Positions 1-9,218 are shown, numbered from the stretch's first letter. The stretch: DNA of 64,000 bases from an uncultured Alphaproteobacteria bacterium (GCA_902619165.1 CACNDI010000003.1:122773-186772); one strand, 5' to 3'. The notes: a model not told the origin generated them from the sequence alone. Made by a program: numbers and translations.

Positions 1-305
1 GTATGGAAGATGGTGTTAGGAATGCTGACGTAATAATGATGCTTAGATTGCAAAAAGAACGAATGAAGGGTGGTTTTATTCCTTCAAGGCGCGAGTATTT
101 CAATCGCTTTGGTCTTGATAATCAGAAACTTTTTCTAGCAAAAAGTGATGCAATAGTTATGCATCCTGGTCCTATGAACAGAGGAGTGGAAATTGATGGA
201 ATTATTGCTGACGATCTAAATAGAAGCGTTATCCAAGAACAGGTAGAAATTGGTGTTGCCTTGAGAATGGCCGTTCTTCACCTATTAGTGGATAGGAAAA
301 ATTAA
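1..305 (+). CDS. pyrB: Aspartate carbamoyltransferase catalytic subunit, C-terminal part (partial)
   Basis: This is the C-terminal end of PyrB, which condenses carbamoyl phosphate with aspartate in de novo pyrimidine synthesis in the cytosol. The frame is open at the left edge of the window, so the N-terminal two thirds, including the carbamoyl-phosphate site, are missing. The visible part carries the family signature [12 protein letters not shown], preceded by the MMLRLQKER segment that belongs to the aspartate-binding domain. The stop is followed after one base by the dihydroorotase-like gene, so the two are probably one transcript. The pyrB-pyrC'-plsY order is common in alphaproteobacteria. 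The identification is secure from the signature. Confidence 0.95.
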   Translation, partial: MEDGVRNADVIMMLRLQKERMKGGFIPSRREYFNRFGLDNQKLFLAKSDAIVMHPGPMNRGVEIDGIIADDLNRSVIQEQVEIGVALRMAVLHLLVDRKN

Positions 306-306
306 T

Positions 307-1590
307 ATGGAAAAGCAAATTACATTTATAAATGCAAGATTAATCGATCCTAAAGTAGAAATAGAAACAGCAGGGACTTTAACAATAAATGGTGGTTTAA
401 TAGACAAGAAAGATGATGGAATTAAAGGTAAGGTAATTGATTGCAAAGGAATGTGTTTAGCACCTGGTATCGTAGATATTGGGGTTAAGGTATGCGAGCC
501 TGGCGAGAAACATAAGGAAAGCTTCAGATCTGCTAGCAGTGCTGCTGCCGCTGGAGGTGTCACTAGTTTAGTAACCCGTCCAGATACAAAGCCTTCAATA
601 GATAATCCAGAACTACTAGAATTTTTTAAAAATAGAGGTAAAGAAGCTAGTAAGGTTAGAATATTTCCTACTGCATCTTTAACAAAAAGAAATAATGGGA
701 AAAAGATGACAGAAATTGGCTTCCTTCATGATGGCGGTGCTGTTGCATTTACTGATGGCTTTAACCCGATCCCCAATACTAAAATTTTTCACCAAATTTT
801 GAAATATGCCTCTGATTTTAACACCCTTATCATAGGACATCCTCAAGACTATTTTTTAACAAAAAATACCTCAGCTACGAACGGAGTTTTTGCATCAATT
901 AAAGGACTTTCATCCAGCCCTGATTTTGCAGAAAAGATTGGAATAGAACGCGATACAGCGCTGATCAGTAATTTAAACATCCGTTATCACGCAGACCAAG
1001 TTACAACAAAAATCGGCTTAGATGTGCTAAGAGATATAAAAGCGACAAACAACCGTATAACGGCTGGAACTTCTATTCACCATCTTTTATTCAATGAACT
1101 TGATATAGGAAACTATAGAACATTTTTTAAATTAAAACCACCGTTAAGAAGTAACGCTGACAGAGAGGCTTTGACGGAAGCAATACGAGAAGGACTGATT
1201 GATAATATTTGCTCCATGCATACACCTCAGGATGAGGAAAGCAAAAGGCTCCCTTTTGAGGAGGCCGCGCCGGGTGCTGTAGGTCTTGAAACAATATTAC
1301 CTGCATCTCTTTCGTTATATCACAATAAGATATTAAGTCTTAATCAGCTTTTTCGATTATTAGCTTTAAACCCGGCAAATATCATTAAGAAGAGTTTGGG
1401 GTGTCTAGACGAAGGTCAGCCAGCGGACATTATTATTTTTGACCCAGATAAACCTGTGAAAATAGATCGATTCCGGTTTCAGTCAAAATCGCAAAATACT
1501 CCTTTTGATGGCTTTAATTTACAAGGTGAAAACTTGTTAACAATGGTTGAGGGCGAAATTATTTTTAAAAAAAATTCGTTTGAAGTATGA
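307..1590 (+). CDS. pyrC: Dihydroorotase-like protein PyrC' (PyrX type), probably non-catalytic
   Basis: The 427-residue product has the amidohydrolase fold of class I dihydroorotase (APGIVD near residues 52-57, EPGE near 64-67, AAAAGG near 80-84, SIHHLL near 256-261). The metal and catalytic residues are gone. The HxH that should follow PGIVD is G59-x-K61. The usual HCED is GHPQD near 177-181. The catalytic Asp of the TDHAP motif is replaced in SMHTP (Met304). Known PyrC' proteins of this sort are inactive partners needed for assembly with aspartate carbamoyltransferase, and the adjacent pyrB fits that role. A catalytic dihydroorotase should be elsewhere in the genome. The assembly role is inferred from the family; the missing residues are seen directly. 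Confidence 0.9.
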   Translation: MEKQITFINARLIDPKVEIETAGTLTINGGLIDKKDDGIKGKVIDCKGMCLAPGIVDIGVKVCEPGEKHKESFRSASSAAAAGGVTSLVTRPDTKPSIDNPELLEFFKNRGKEASKVRIFPTASLTKRNNGKKMTEIGFLHDGGAVAFTDGFNPIPNTKIFHQILKYASDFNTLIIGHPQDYFLTKNTSATNGVFASIKGLSSSPDFAEKIGIERDTALISNLNIRYHADQVTTKIGLDVLRDIKATNNRITAGTSIHHLLFNELDIGNYRTFFKLKPPLRSNADREALTEAIREGLIDNICSMHTPQDEESKRLPFEEAAPGAVGLETILPASLSLYHNKILSLNQLFRLLALNPANIIKKSLGCLDEGQPADIIIFDPDKPVKIDRFRFQSKSQNTPFDGFNLQGENLLTMVEGEIIFKKNSFEV

Positions 1591-1597
1591 TATTGAA

Positions 1598-2188
1598 ATG
1601 TCGGCTTTTGTCATTATTTTTGTAACTTATCTCATAGGATCAATACCATTTGGTTTGGTTGGAAAGTTTTTTTTTAAAATTCAAGATCCCCGAACATTTG
1701 GTTCAAAAAATATCGGTGCTACTAACATTCTCCGGAGTGGAAACAAAAAAGCAGCAGCTTTTACGCTTTTCTTTGATATGTTTAAAGGGTTCTTTGGGGT
1801 CTTAATTGCATCATACATCGAAACAGATCTAATCTACCTAGCTATACTGGCAGTAGTTTTTGGACATATTTTTCCTATTTATTTACTATTTAAAGGTGGA
1901 AAAGGGGTAGCAACCTTTTTGGGAGCACTATTATCTTACAGCTCAATCGTTGGTGGCTTGACTTTATTGACATGGATAACGGTATTTTATTTAACAAGAA
2001 AGTCTTCAGTTGCAGGAATAAGCGCTATAGTTTTATCGAACTTTTTTCTATTATTATTTTATGATAATTTACCTGTAAACTTATCAGCACTTGTTTTAAC
2101 TACATTTATTTTATTCAAACACTCAGAAAATATTAAGCGTCTTTTAAAGAAAGAGGAACTTAGTTTCGAAGGCCGTGATAAAAATTAA
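1598..2188 (+). CDS. plsY: Glycerol-3-phosphate acyltransferase PlsY
   Basis: PlsY transfers the acyl group from acyl phosphate to glycerol 3-phosphate at the inner membrane, the first step of phospholipid synthesis. The protein of about 196 residues is almost entirely hydrophobic helices and has the conserved loops GSIPFGL, GSKNIGATN (lipid head-group loop) and FKGGKGVATFLG. The ATG at 1598 gives the normal family length and N-terminus; an earlier in-frame start at 1547 would overlap pyrC' by 44 bases and add a charged leader. The 3' end overlaps the convergent gshA by 29 bases. Confidence 0.93.
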   Translation: MSAFVIIFVTYLIGSIPFGLVGKFFFKIQDPRTFGSKNIGATNILRSGNKKAAAFTLFFDMFKGFFGVLIASYIETDLIYLAILAVVFGHIFPIYLLFKGGKGVATFLGALLSYSSIVGGLTLLTWITVFYLTRKSSVAGISAIVLSNFFLLLFYDNLPVNLSALVLTTFILFKHSENIKRLLKKEELSFEGRDKN

Positions 2189-3536
2189 AATCATCATAAA
2201 AAGTAGAAAAATTGTTCTTCCATTTGCTGTCAAATTTATTCACTAATTGACTTGAAATAGCTTGTTTTTTAGACACTCGTTCTAATAATGGCATTAAAAA
2301 TAAAGTTTCATCTTTAATATCGTAAGCTGAGCCTCGATTTTGTAATCCACTTTGTGCTATGTTAAGAACTTCTTTACCAAATTCCCATAAAGTCTTATCA
2401 TTTATTTTCGCGTTCATACCATGTTTACAAACATCAATGCTTAACTCATTGACTGACTGCCAATCAAGGGCTTTAACTAAATTAAAAACATTATCCAGTG
2501 AGTCGCTATCATATAGTAGCCCGACCCACAATGCGGCTAATGCCGTTACATTTTGGCTCGGCCCTCCATCCGCACCTCTCATTTCAATGAAATTTTTTAA
2601 ACGAACGTCTGTGAAAATTGTCGTCAGATGATCAATCCAATCAGAATAGGTAGCTCTGTGATTTGGTAAGGATTTCAACTGACCTTGCATAAACATTCGA
2701 AAAGACTCTCCAGACAGATTCACATAATCTCCCTCTCTCTTTATGAAATACATGGGTACGTCCAACGCATATTCAATCCAACTATCAAAACTCAGATCAT
2801 CATCAAAAATAAATTTTGGAATACCTGTTCTATCGCTATCTGTATTCTTCCATATTTGTGCTCTCCAGCTCTGATAACCAGTATTTTTACCTTCAAACAT
2901 GGGGGAAGACGCAAATAAAGCGGTTGCAAGGGGTTGTATGCATGCAGCGACTCTAAGCTTTTTTGCCATATCCGCTTCCGAAGAGTAATCAAGATTCACT
3001 TGTATGGTACAAGTTCTCAACATCATATCTAGACCTTGAGTTCCAACTGTTTTCATGTAAGGCATCATTATTTTTTTGTATCTATTTTTTGGCATTATGG
3101 GCATGTCATCCCTCTCCCAATTGGGTGCAGCACCAATTGAAAACAATCCCAAGCCTAATTCTTCACAGACAACTTGCATATTTTGCATGAAAGATTTCAT
3201 TTCCTGGTCAACTTCATGAATAGTTTTTTTTATAGCACCTGATAGCTCAAACTGTCCCCCTGGCTCCAAACTTATATTTGCTTTGTCCTTCTCAAGGCCA
3301 ACAATTTTTGATTTCTCAAATAATGGTGCCCAGCCGAATTTTTTGATCAACATATCAAAAACTTCTGAAATAGACTTAGGCCCCTCATATCCAACAGGCC
3401 TCTTTAAATCTGTGTCAAAAATAAAGTTTTCATACTCCGATCCTATCCCCCATTCCGAATAAGGTTTACACCCTTTCTCGAAATAAAGTCTTAATTGATC
3501 TCGGTCCAAAAAGTCTGTGCGTTCCTCAGTTTTCAT
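2160..3536 (-). CDS. gshA: Glutamate-cysteine ligase, plant/alphaproteobacterial type
   Basis: The product joins glutamate and cysteine with ATP, the first step of glutathione synthesis in the cytosol. The 458-residue protein belongs to the plant-like branch found in alphaproteobacteria: it has GIGSEYENFIF near the N-terminus, SLEPGGQFELSGA, and IEMRGADGG in the second half. The ATG at 3536 begins MKTEERTD; a start 15 codons upstream would only extend into rsmE. The chosen start still overlaps the rsmE stop by 11 bases, which suggests translational coupling. The gene lies in the alphaproteobacterial ubiA-rsmE-gshA neighbourhood. Confidence 0.94.
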   Translation of the reverse strand: MKTEERTDFLDRDQLRLYFEKGCKPYSEWGIGSEYENFIFDTDLKRPVGYEGPKSISEVFDMLIKKFGWAPLFEKSKIVGLEKDKANISLEPGGQFELSGAIKKTIHEVDQEMKSFMQNMQVVCEELGLGLFSIGAAPNWERDDMPIMPKNRYKKIMMPYMKTVGTQGLDMMLRTCTIQVNLDYSSEADMAKKLRVAACIQPLATALFASSPMFEGKNTGYQSWRAQIWKNTDSDRTGIPKFIFDDDLSFDSWIEYALDVPMYFIKREGDYVNLSGESFRMFMQGQLKSLPNHRATYSDWIDHLTTIFTDVRLKNFIEMRGADGGPSQNVTALAALWVGLLYDSDSLDNVFNLVKALDWQSVNELSIDVCKHGMNAKINDKTLWEFGKEVLNIAQSGLQNRGSAYDIKDETLFLMPLLERVSKKQAISSQLVNKFDSKWKNNFSTFYDDFNFYHGLRN

Positions 3537-4290
3537 TATTTTGATGATCCACTTTTTTGAGCCAATCTCCTGCCATACCATGCCACATTGTTAAGGCTGA
3601 AACTGCCGCCGTTTCTGCTCTTAGTATTCTATTACCTAAAGATACTGGAAGTATATTTTTTTTTGTTCTTAATAACTTTCTTTCACTATGACTAAATCCC
3701 CCCTCAGGTCCAACTAATACAGAAACTTTTTGTGGCCTTTCCAACAATAAACACTCATTGATACTTTTACTTTCCAATGTTTCATCACAAAATATTAAAA
3801 TTCTATCTTCGGGCTGTTGTTCAATAACCTGCGATAAAGAACTTATAGGTAATATTTCTGGGATGAAAGTTCCTCCACACTGTTCTACAGCTTCAACAAT
3901 ATTTTTTCTACAACGATTAAGTGAGATCGTTTTAGTTTGTGTCTTATCACTTAAAGTAGGTAAAAATTTTCTTACACCGAGCTCAGTGCTTTTTTCTAAC
4001 AAAAAGTCTGTTCTTGACTTTTTTAGCGGACAAAATATCAGCCAAACATCTCCAGGTATACATCTACGTTTGGTTTTTTCCAATATTTCAATGTCAATAA
4101 AACGTTTGTGAATATTAACGATCTCTGCTACGTATTCGCCGGTATAATTGTCAAAAACAAGAATTTTTTCACCAATCTTACAACGCATTACGTTTTTTAA
4201 GTAATGAGATTGCTCCGTCTCTAGAGCAATCCTTTCACCAATAATTAAAGTGACTTCACAGAATAGCCTTATGCTAATATTCTTGTTCAT
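3526..4290 (-). CDS. rsmE: 16S rRNA (uracil-1498-N3)-methyltransferase RsmE
   Basis: RsmE methylates N3 of U1498 in 16S rRNA using SAM. The 254-residue protein has an N-terminal RNA-binding PUA-like part and a C-terminal SPOUT (knotted) domain, shown by the loops VLVGPEGGFSHSE and LGNRILRAETAAVSAL. LKKSRTDFLLEKSTELGV in the middle is also typical. It is the first gene of a pair with gshA, and its start is only 28 bases from the divergent ubiA start, so both promoters must sit in or next to that very short gap. Confidence 0.93.
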   Translation of the reverse strand: MNKNISIRLFCEVTLIIGERIALETEQSHYLKNVMRCKIGEKILVFDNYTGEYVAEIVNIHKRFIDIEILEKTKRRCIPGDVWLIFCPLKKSRTDFLLEKSTELGVRKFLPTLSDKTQTKTISLNRCRKNIVEAVEQCGGTFIPEILPISSLSQVIEQQPEDRILIFCDETLESKSINECLLLERPQKVSVLVGPEGGFSHSERKLLRTKKNILPVSLGNRILRAETAAVSALTMWHGMAGDWLKKVDHQNNEN

Positions 4291-4318
4291 AAAGTTTAAT
4301 TAACATGAATGACCTTAA

Positions 4319-5275
4319 ATGCATAAATTTTTTAATGACAAGTTAATTGATGCACAATCGAACAATTGGGTAGATTTATATGTCCCTAAGGGTATTCGTC
4401 CTTTTTTTAAGTTAAGTCGGTTGGATAGGCCAATAGGATCTTGGTTACTAATAATTCCTTGCTGGTGGGGTGTCTTTCTATCCACTAATGTTGACCCAAA
4501 TCTATTAAATGGCAACTCTTTATATATATTGTTCGCTTGTTATATTGGTGGTCTTCTAATGCGTGGTGCAGGATGTACCTGGAACGATATAACGGATGCA
4601 AAGCTTGATGCAAAAGTATTACGGACAAAAAACAGACCCATTCCCGCTGGGAACGTTTCAAAGTCTCAGGCATTTTTATGGCTGATACTACAATGTTGTT
4701 TAGCATTTGGGATATTGGTAACTTTTAATCGTTTAGCAATAATTTTAGGATTTCTATCTCTTATTACCATTGTTATTTATCCTTTCGCGAAAAGATTTAC
4801 ATACTGGCCGCAATTTTTCTTAGGCCTTTCTTTTAACTGGGGAATATTGCTGGCTTACGCTGCTAATAGTGGTACGTTAGATTACTTTTGTGTTGGCTTG
4901 TATATCTCTGCAATAGCATGGACTATATTTTATGACACGATTTACTCATTTCAGGATCTAGATGATGATAAAGAAGTAGGCATAAGATCTACCGGAATCT
5001 TATTTGAAGCAAATCCCAAGCAATACCTAACAATTTTTATTGTTTTTATAATTTTGACGGTCGGACCTATTTTTTATTTTTTATCGAATGGTGATCCAAT
5101 TCAGATTTTTATTCTTGCGTCTGGTATTTTTTTCTTCTCTCTCCATTTAACGTTTCAACTATTAAAATTGGACATAAAAAACCGCGAAGGTTGTCTTGAA
5201 ACTTTCAAGTCAAATAGAACAGCTGGACTTATACTTACAGTCTTTATGATCTTAGCAACTTTAACAAAGTTTTAG
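4319..5275 (+). CDS. ubiA: 4-hydroxybenzoate polyprenyltransferase UbiA
   Basis: UbiA attaches the polyprenyl tail to 4-hydroxybenzoate in ubiquinone synthesis at the inner membrane. The 318-residue protein has about eight to nine hydrophobic segments and both Asp-rich metal/diphosphate sites of the family: NDITDAKLD after the second helix, and YDTIYSFQDLDDDKEVG in the second half. The N-terminal RLDRPIGSWLL is also characteristic. It is transcribed alone, divergent from rsmE-gshA, and its end faces moaE with 12 bases between. Confidence 0.94.
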   Translation: MHKFFNDKLIDAQSNNWVDLYVPKGIRPFFKLSRLDRPIGSWLLIIPCWWGVFLSTNVDPNLLNGNSLYILFACYIGGLLMRGAGCTWNDITDAKLDAKVLRTKNRPIPAGNVSKSQAFLWLILQCCLAFGILVTFNRLAIILGFLSLITIVIYPFAKRFTYWPQFFLGLSFNWGILLAYAANSGTLDYFCVGLYISAIAWTIFYDTIYSFQDLDDDKEVGIRSTGILFEANPKQYLTIFIVFIILTVGPIFYFLSNGDPIQIFILASGIFFFSLHLTFQLLKLDIKNREGCLETFKSNRTAGLILTVFMILATLTKF

Positions 5276-5287
5276 CTAATCAAAAAT

Positions 5288-5713
5288 CTAAGAATTCTCG
5301 ACCCATTTTTGAGTTTTGTCTGCTACTTCTTTTTTCCAAAATGGTACATTGCTTTTAAGATACTCCATTATAAACTCAGAGGCTTCATATGCATTCTTTC
5401 GATGCTTGGAGGATGTAATAACGAGGACAATGTTATCGTTAATCTTCAATCTTCCAAATCGATGTTTTACTAGAATGGATTCTAAACCCCATTTATTTGC
5501 AGCATCATCACAAATTTCTTTTATTTGACTTTTCGCAAGATCCTCAAAGGATTCTATCTCTAGATATCTTAAATTATCGTCGTCAAGGTCTCTAACCTTC
5601 CCAACAAAGATCACAACAGCTCCTGCTTTTTCAGTCTTTAACTTCAGAGTTTCTAATTCGGTATTTAGATCAAAATCACTTTTTTGAACTGCTACGACTA
5701 TCTTATTAAGCAT
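5288..5713 (-). CDS. moaE: Molybdopterin synthase catalytic subunit MoaE
   Basis: MoaE with MoaD converts cyclic pyranopterin monophosphate to molybdopterin. The 141-residue protein has the family core AGAVVIFVGKVRD and the C-terminal helix region KHRKNAYEASEFIMEYLKSN followed by VPFWKKE, which holds the conserved lysines and arginine of the active site. It lies 4 bases after the moaD stop in the uvrC-pgsA-moaD-moaE run, so the two subunits are made together. Molybdopterin also carries tungsten, which connects this pair with the tupBCA uptake genes far to the right. Confidence 0.93.
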   Translation of the reverse strand: MLNKIVVAVQKSDFDLNTELETLKLKTEKAGAVVIFVGKVRDLDDDNLRYLEIESFEDLAKSQIKEICDDAANKWGLESILVKHRFGRLKINDNIVLVITSSKHRKNAYEASEFIMEYLKSNVPFWKKEVADKTQKWVENS

Positions 5714-5717
5714 ATAT

Positions 5718-5975
5718 TTATCCTCCGGTCATAGGAGGGAAAAATGCAATCTCTGTGGCACCTTCGATTGATGTTTTAGCGTCTGCGACTATATTTTGGT
5801 CGACCGCTGAATAAACAGCAAAGTCTCTTCCTTTCAAAACTGAGTATTGTTCACCCATTGCCTGTAGCTCTTCTATTAAATCTTGAATATTCGTTGATTT
5901 TATTTCAACTAGCTCTGACGTCTTACCTATTGTCTCCCTAATTCTTGAAAAATATTTTAGCTTAACCTTACCCAT
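5718..5975 (-). CDS. moaD: Molybdopterin synthase sulfur-carrier subunit MoaD
   Basis: This small ubiquitin-like protein (85 residues from the chosen start) carries the thiocarboxylate sulfur used by MoaE. It ends in FFPPMTGG, the obligatory Gly-Gly tail that is adenylated and thiolated. VKLKYFSRIRETIGK is the usual beta-grasp start. The ATG at 5975 fits the family N-terminus and overlaps pgsA by 8 bases; an earlier in-frame start at 5990 would add five residues and a longer overlap. It is followed by moaE. Confidence 0.92.
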   Translation of the reverse strand: MGKVKLKYFSRIRETIGKTSELVEIKSTNIQDLIEELQAMGEQYSVLKGRDFAVYSAVDQNIVADAKTSIEGATEIAFFPPMTGG

Positions 5976-6558
5976 TGTTTGCAGTGTCAAAAGCTTTAAA
6001 AATGTACTGCATACCAGTATACCATGTTAAAAGACATGTAACCAAGCAAAATAAGTCTATCGACCAACTGATTACAGTGCTTTGGAAAAGATATATGTAA
6101 TCAAAAAATAAGAAGATTAGTAGTACGGTCTGAAAAAACGTTTTCCATCTAGCAAGTTGCGTAACACTCAGATCTGCTTTTTTCGCACTTACAAATTCTC
6201 GCAATCCTGATATCATAATTTCCCTTGTAATTAATAGTATAAGTATTAGCGACATGAATAATTTTTCTGGATTGTCTAAGTTAATGCCAAGGAAGAAAGC
6301 AAAAAGCAATATAACCATGATCTTATCAGCTATTGGGTCAAAGACTTTTCCAATATTACTCTCTGTATTAAACTTTCTAGCCAAATAGCCATCAAAAAAA
6401 TCGGTTAGAATTATAAAGAAAAAGATTATTAAACCAAAATACTTACCAGAAAAGGATTGGTCTATGATTAAGTATAATATTAATATAGGGGCAGCAAGAA
6501 GCCTCAGAAAAGTGAGAAAATTTGGTATATAGCTATACATAACCACCCGTAGTATCAT
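5968..6558 (-). CDS. pgsA: CDP-diacylglycerol-glycerol-3-phosphate 3-phosphatidyltransferase PgsA
   Basis: PgsA makes phosphatidylglycerol phosphate from CDP-diacylglycerol in the inner membrane. The CDP-alcohol phosphotransferase signature is complete: D56-G57-x2-A60-R61-x8-G70-x3-D74-x3-D78. The protein of about 196 residues has several hydrophobic helices and starts with IPNFLTFLRLLAAP, typical of PgsA. Its start overlaps the uvrC stop as ATGA; a second ATG six codons in (6540) would also give a normal N-terminus. The uvrC-pgsA-moaD-moaE order is conserved in alphaproteobacteria. Confidence 0.93.
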   Translation of the reverse strand: MILRVVMYSYIPNFLTFLRLLAAPILILYLIIDQSFSGKYFGLIIFFFIILTDFFDGYLARKFNTESNIGKVFDPIADKIMVILLFAFFLGINLDNPEKLFMSLILILLITREIMISGLREFVSAKKADLSVTQLARWKTFFQTVLLIFLFFDYIYLFQSTVISWSIDLFCLVTCLLTWYTGMQYIFKAFDTANNG

Positions 6559-8411
6559 GAATTAAAGTGATTGAAAATAATTTCTGCTGAATTTTTCGAT
6601 ATTCCTTTTACACCCAAAAGATCCTTTAAACTTGCCTTCCCAACCTCCTTTGCTGACCCAAAATGCTGCAATAATTCCTTTTTCTTCTTGGGTCCTATCC
6701 CATAAACTTCATCAAGTTCACTTTTGTTGATCCCAGAAGATCTTTTCTGCCTATGAGCGCCAATAGCAAAACGGTGTACTTCGTCACGAATTCTTTGAAA
6801 AAAGAAAAGGACACTACTACTTGTAGGAAAACGAAAAATTCTATCTTTAAAGTAGAAGTCTTCTCTTCCCTCATTCCTTTTCTCTCCTTTAGCGATAGCT
6901 AATATCGGAATTTCTAGTTTATATCTCTTGAGGACAGCAGACGCAACATTCATTTGATTGCGGCCACCATCAATAACGATTAGATTGGGGAGGTTTTTCT
7001 TAAAATCTTCTAAATTTTCGCTTTTTACCTTTCCAAATCTTCGCTCAAAGACATGACCCATAATTGCCAAATCATCTTTGGGATTTATAGAACTGTCCTT
7101 AATATTATATTTTCTATAATCTGACTTAGAGTAGCCCTCCAAATTTATAGCCACAAGGCAACCGATAGGGAAACTCCCTTGTATGTGTGAGTTATCGTAG
7201 ACCTCAATTTTTTTAATTTTCTCTTCTAATTTTAGCCAAGCTTCAACTTCTTCAAAAAGCGATTTCTGAGAAGCCTTAATAGCTATCTTTCGTTCTAATG
7301 CTTCTTTAGCGTTTTTTTCAGCAGTTTTTATGAGATCTTTTGCTCTTCCTCTAGCGGGTGATCTAACTACAACTTTTTGTTTCCTTCTTTCAGTTAGAAA
7401 CCTTACTAATACTTCGTTATTTCGCAAAGAGTAAGATATGAGTATTTCTCTCGCAGGAATTTTTGTGGAATAAAACTGGGCGATGAAATTTTCTAAAATT
7501 TCTATATCGTCTGCTCCGCCCCCAGTCTTAGGAAAAAAAGCGTGATTTCCTCTATTCTCATATGATCGGATAAAGAATACCTGAATACAGACTTCATTCC
7601 CCAATTTAAATAGACCTATAATATCAGCATCCTTAACACTCAAATTATTGATATTTTGAGTCGATTGAATTTTTGCTATTAATGCAATCCGATCTCGGTA
7701 GAAAGCCGCTCTTTCAAAATCCAAGTTTTTGCTCGCCTGTAGCATATTGCTTTGTAAGTTATCTTTGATTTCAGTATGTTTACCTAATAGAAAATTTTCT
7801 GCTTCATCTACTGTTTTTGAATATTCTTCCTCAGAAATTTTTCCAACACAAGGAGCCGAGCATTTATTTATATAATGCAAAAGGCATGCTCGACTTCGTC
7901 CATAAAAATTACTATCCCGGCAATTTCTTAATTGAAAAATCTTCTGAATATAATTAATAGCATTATTAACTGCAGTGGCAGAGGCATAAGGACCAAAATA
8001 TTTTACTCCATCCACCTTTTTCCCGCGGTATTTCGTTATTTGAGGAAACTGTTTGTTTTTCGTAATTGCAATCTGTGGAAAACTCTTATCATCCTTTAAA
8101 AGCACGTTGTATCTGGGACTATACTTCTTTATCAGATTCTGTTCTAACAGTAGGGCCTCTAGCTCAGTTTCTGTTATAAAAAAATTCATATCTCTGGTTG
8201 CAGAAATCATTCTGCCTATTCTAAGCGAGTGTCCTGTCACTCTCGAATAACTTGAGACTCTATTCTTTAGATTTTTTGCTTTTCCTACGTACAGAACGCT
8301 ACCAGTGTCATCGAGCATTCGATATACACCTGGTTTATTCGGCAATGTTTTAACTATAGAGGAAACTACCTTTTCTCCCTGGAAGAATTTGTTCGGGTCA
8401 CTTTGTGTCAT
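6555..8411 (-). CDS. uvrC: Excinuclease ABC subunit C
   Basis: UvrC makes both incisions of nucleotide excision repair. The protein of about 618 residues has an N-terminal GIY-YIG nuclease domain (PGVYRMLDD...LYVGKAKNLKNRV), a Cys-rich stretch, a UVR helix pair (NLDFERAAFYRDRI), the RNase H-like C-terminal nuclease (IEVYDNSHIQGSFPIG, LIVIDGGRNQMNVA) and two helix-hairpin-helix motifs at the end (VYGIGPKKKKELLQHFGS). The ATG at 8411 is used here; a TTG two codons upstream (8417), 6 bases after a TAGG, is also possible. The SDR gene lies immediately upstream with an 18-base gap. Confidence 0.95.
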   Translation of the reverse strand: MTQSDPNKFFQGEKVVSSIVKTLPNKPGVYRMLDDTGSVLYVGKAKNLKNRVSSYSRVTGHSLRIGRMISATRDMNFFITETELEALLLEQNLIKKYSPRYNVLLKDDKSFPQIAITKNKQFPQITKYRGKKVDGVKYFGPYASATAVNNAINYIQKIFQLRNCRDSNFYGRSRACLLHYINKCSAPCVGKISEEEYSKTVDEAENFLLGKHTEIKDNLQSNMLQASKNLDFERAAFYRDRIALIAKIQSTQNINNLSVKDADIIGLFKLGNEVCIQVFFIRSYENRGNHAFFPKTGGGADDIEILENFIAQFYSTKIPAREILISYSLRNNEVLVRFLTERRKQKVVVRSPARGRAKDLIKTAEKNAKEALERKIAIKASQKSLFEEVEAWLKLEEKIKKIEVYDNSHIQGSFPIGCLVAINLEGYSKSDYRKYNIKDSSINPKDDLAIMGHVFERRFGKVKSENLEDFKKNLPNLIVIDGGRNQMNVASAVLKRYKLEIPILAIAKGEKRNEGREDFYFKDRIFRFPTSSSVLFFFQRIRDEVHRFAIGAHRQKRSSGINKSELDEVYGIGPKKKKELLQHFGSAKEVGKASLKDLLGVKGISKNSAEIIFNHFNS

Positions 8412-8429
8412 TTGCAAAAATTACCTAAT

Positions 8430-9218
8430 TTATTGATCGATTTCCTCAGTTTTTTTTATTTGCTGTAAATTCTGTCCACCATCAACACATATCAATTGTC
8501 CACTGACACTTGGAGTATCAACAAAGTATTTAATCGTTGTACATATTTCAGACGTACTTGAACCTCTTTGTAGCGGCGTAGAAAGCCTTTGTTTTTTATA
8601 ATTCGAAACACTTTGAAACTCTGCTTTCAAAGTTGGACCTGGCCCAATAGCGTTCACCCTTATTTTGGGGGCCAGCGCCTTAGCTGAAATTTGTGTTAAT
8701 GTCCACAAAGCGGATTTGGCTAGTGTATAGGTAGTAAAATCGGTTGTCAGATTCTGAACTCTTTGATCAATTATATTTATTACACACGACCTACTTTCCA
8801 ACTCACCATTCTCTAGCTTATCAGGCTCTGGTGCTTGCTCAGCAAATTTTTGTGTTAAAAAAAATGGTACCTGCAGATTTGACTTTTGATGACGATTCCA
8901 ACTTTCTAAAGTTGCAGTTTTTATATTGTCATATTCGAAGATCGATGCATTATTTATCAGTAAATTCACCGGTCTTTTTATCAGCTTTTTACACCTGGAA
9001 AATAACGAAAGTGTTTCGTTGTCATTTAATAGGTCAGCCTGGAGAAGGGAAACATCTACACCGAATTCTAGCAACTCCTCTCTGAGGCTTAGCGCATCAT
9101 TCTCTGAGCTGTTGTAATGTATAACAACATTATAGCCAGCTTTTGCCAGCTCCTTTGAGATAGAACGCCCTAGTCGTTTGGCGCCCCCTGTGATTAGTGC
9201 TGTTTTTTCTTCTTTCAA
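8430..9218 (-). CDS. Pteridine-reductase-like short-chain dehydrogenase (PTR1/FolM type)
   Basis: The 262-residue Rossmann-fold protein begins TALITGGAKRLGRSI and reads IHYNSS and LQADL further on, as in Leishmania PTR1. The position usually held by the catalytic Ser is occupied by Asp (INIIDQRV), followed by YTLAK; Asp-Tyr-Lys is the arrangement of pteridine reductases, and GPGPTL is also of that type. It may therefore reduce dihydropterins or dihydrofolate with NADPH. The start is TTG at 9218, because the only nearby ATG runs into a stop. It heads the run leading to uvrC. The SDR family is certain; the substrate is inferred. Confidence 0.8.
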   Translation of the reverse strand: MKEEKTALITGGAKRLGRSISKELAKAGYNVVIHYNSSENDALSLREELLEFGVDVSLLQADLLNDNETLSLFSRCKKLIKRPVNLLINNASIFEYDNIKTATLESWNRHQKSNLQVPFFLTQKFAEQAPEPDKLENGELESRSCVINIIDQRVQNLTTDFTTYTLAKSALWTLTQISAKALAPKIRVNAIGPGPTLKAEFQSVSNYKKQRLSTPLQRGSSTSEICTTIKYFVDTPSVSGQLICVDGGQNLQQIKKTEEIDQ

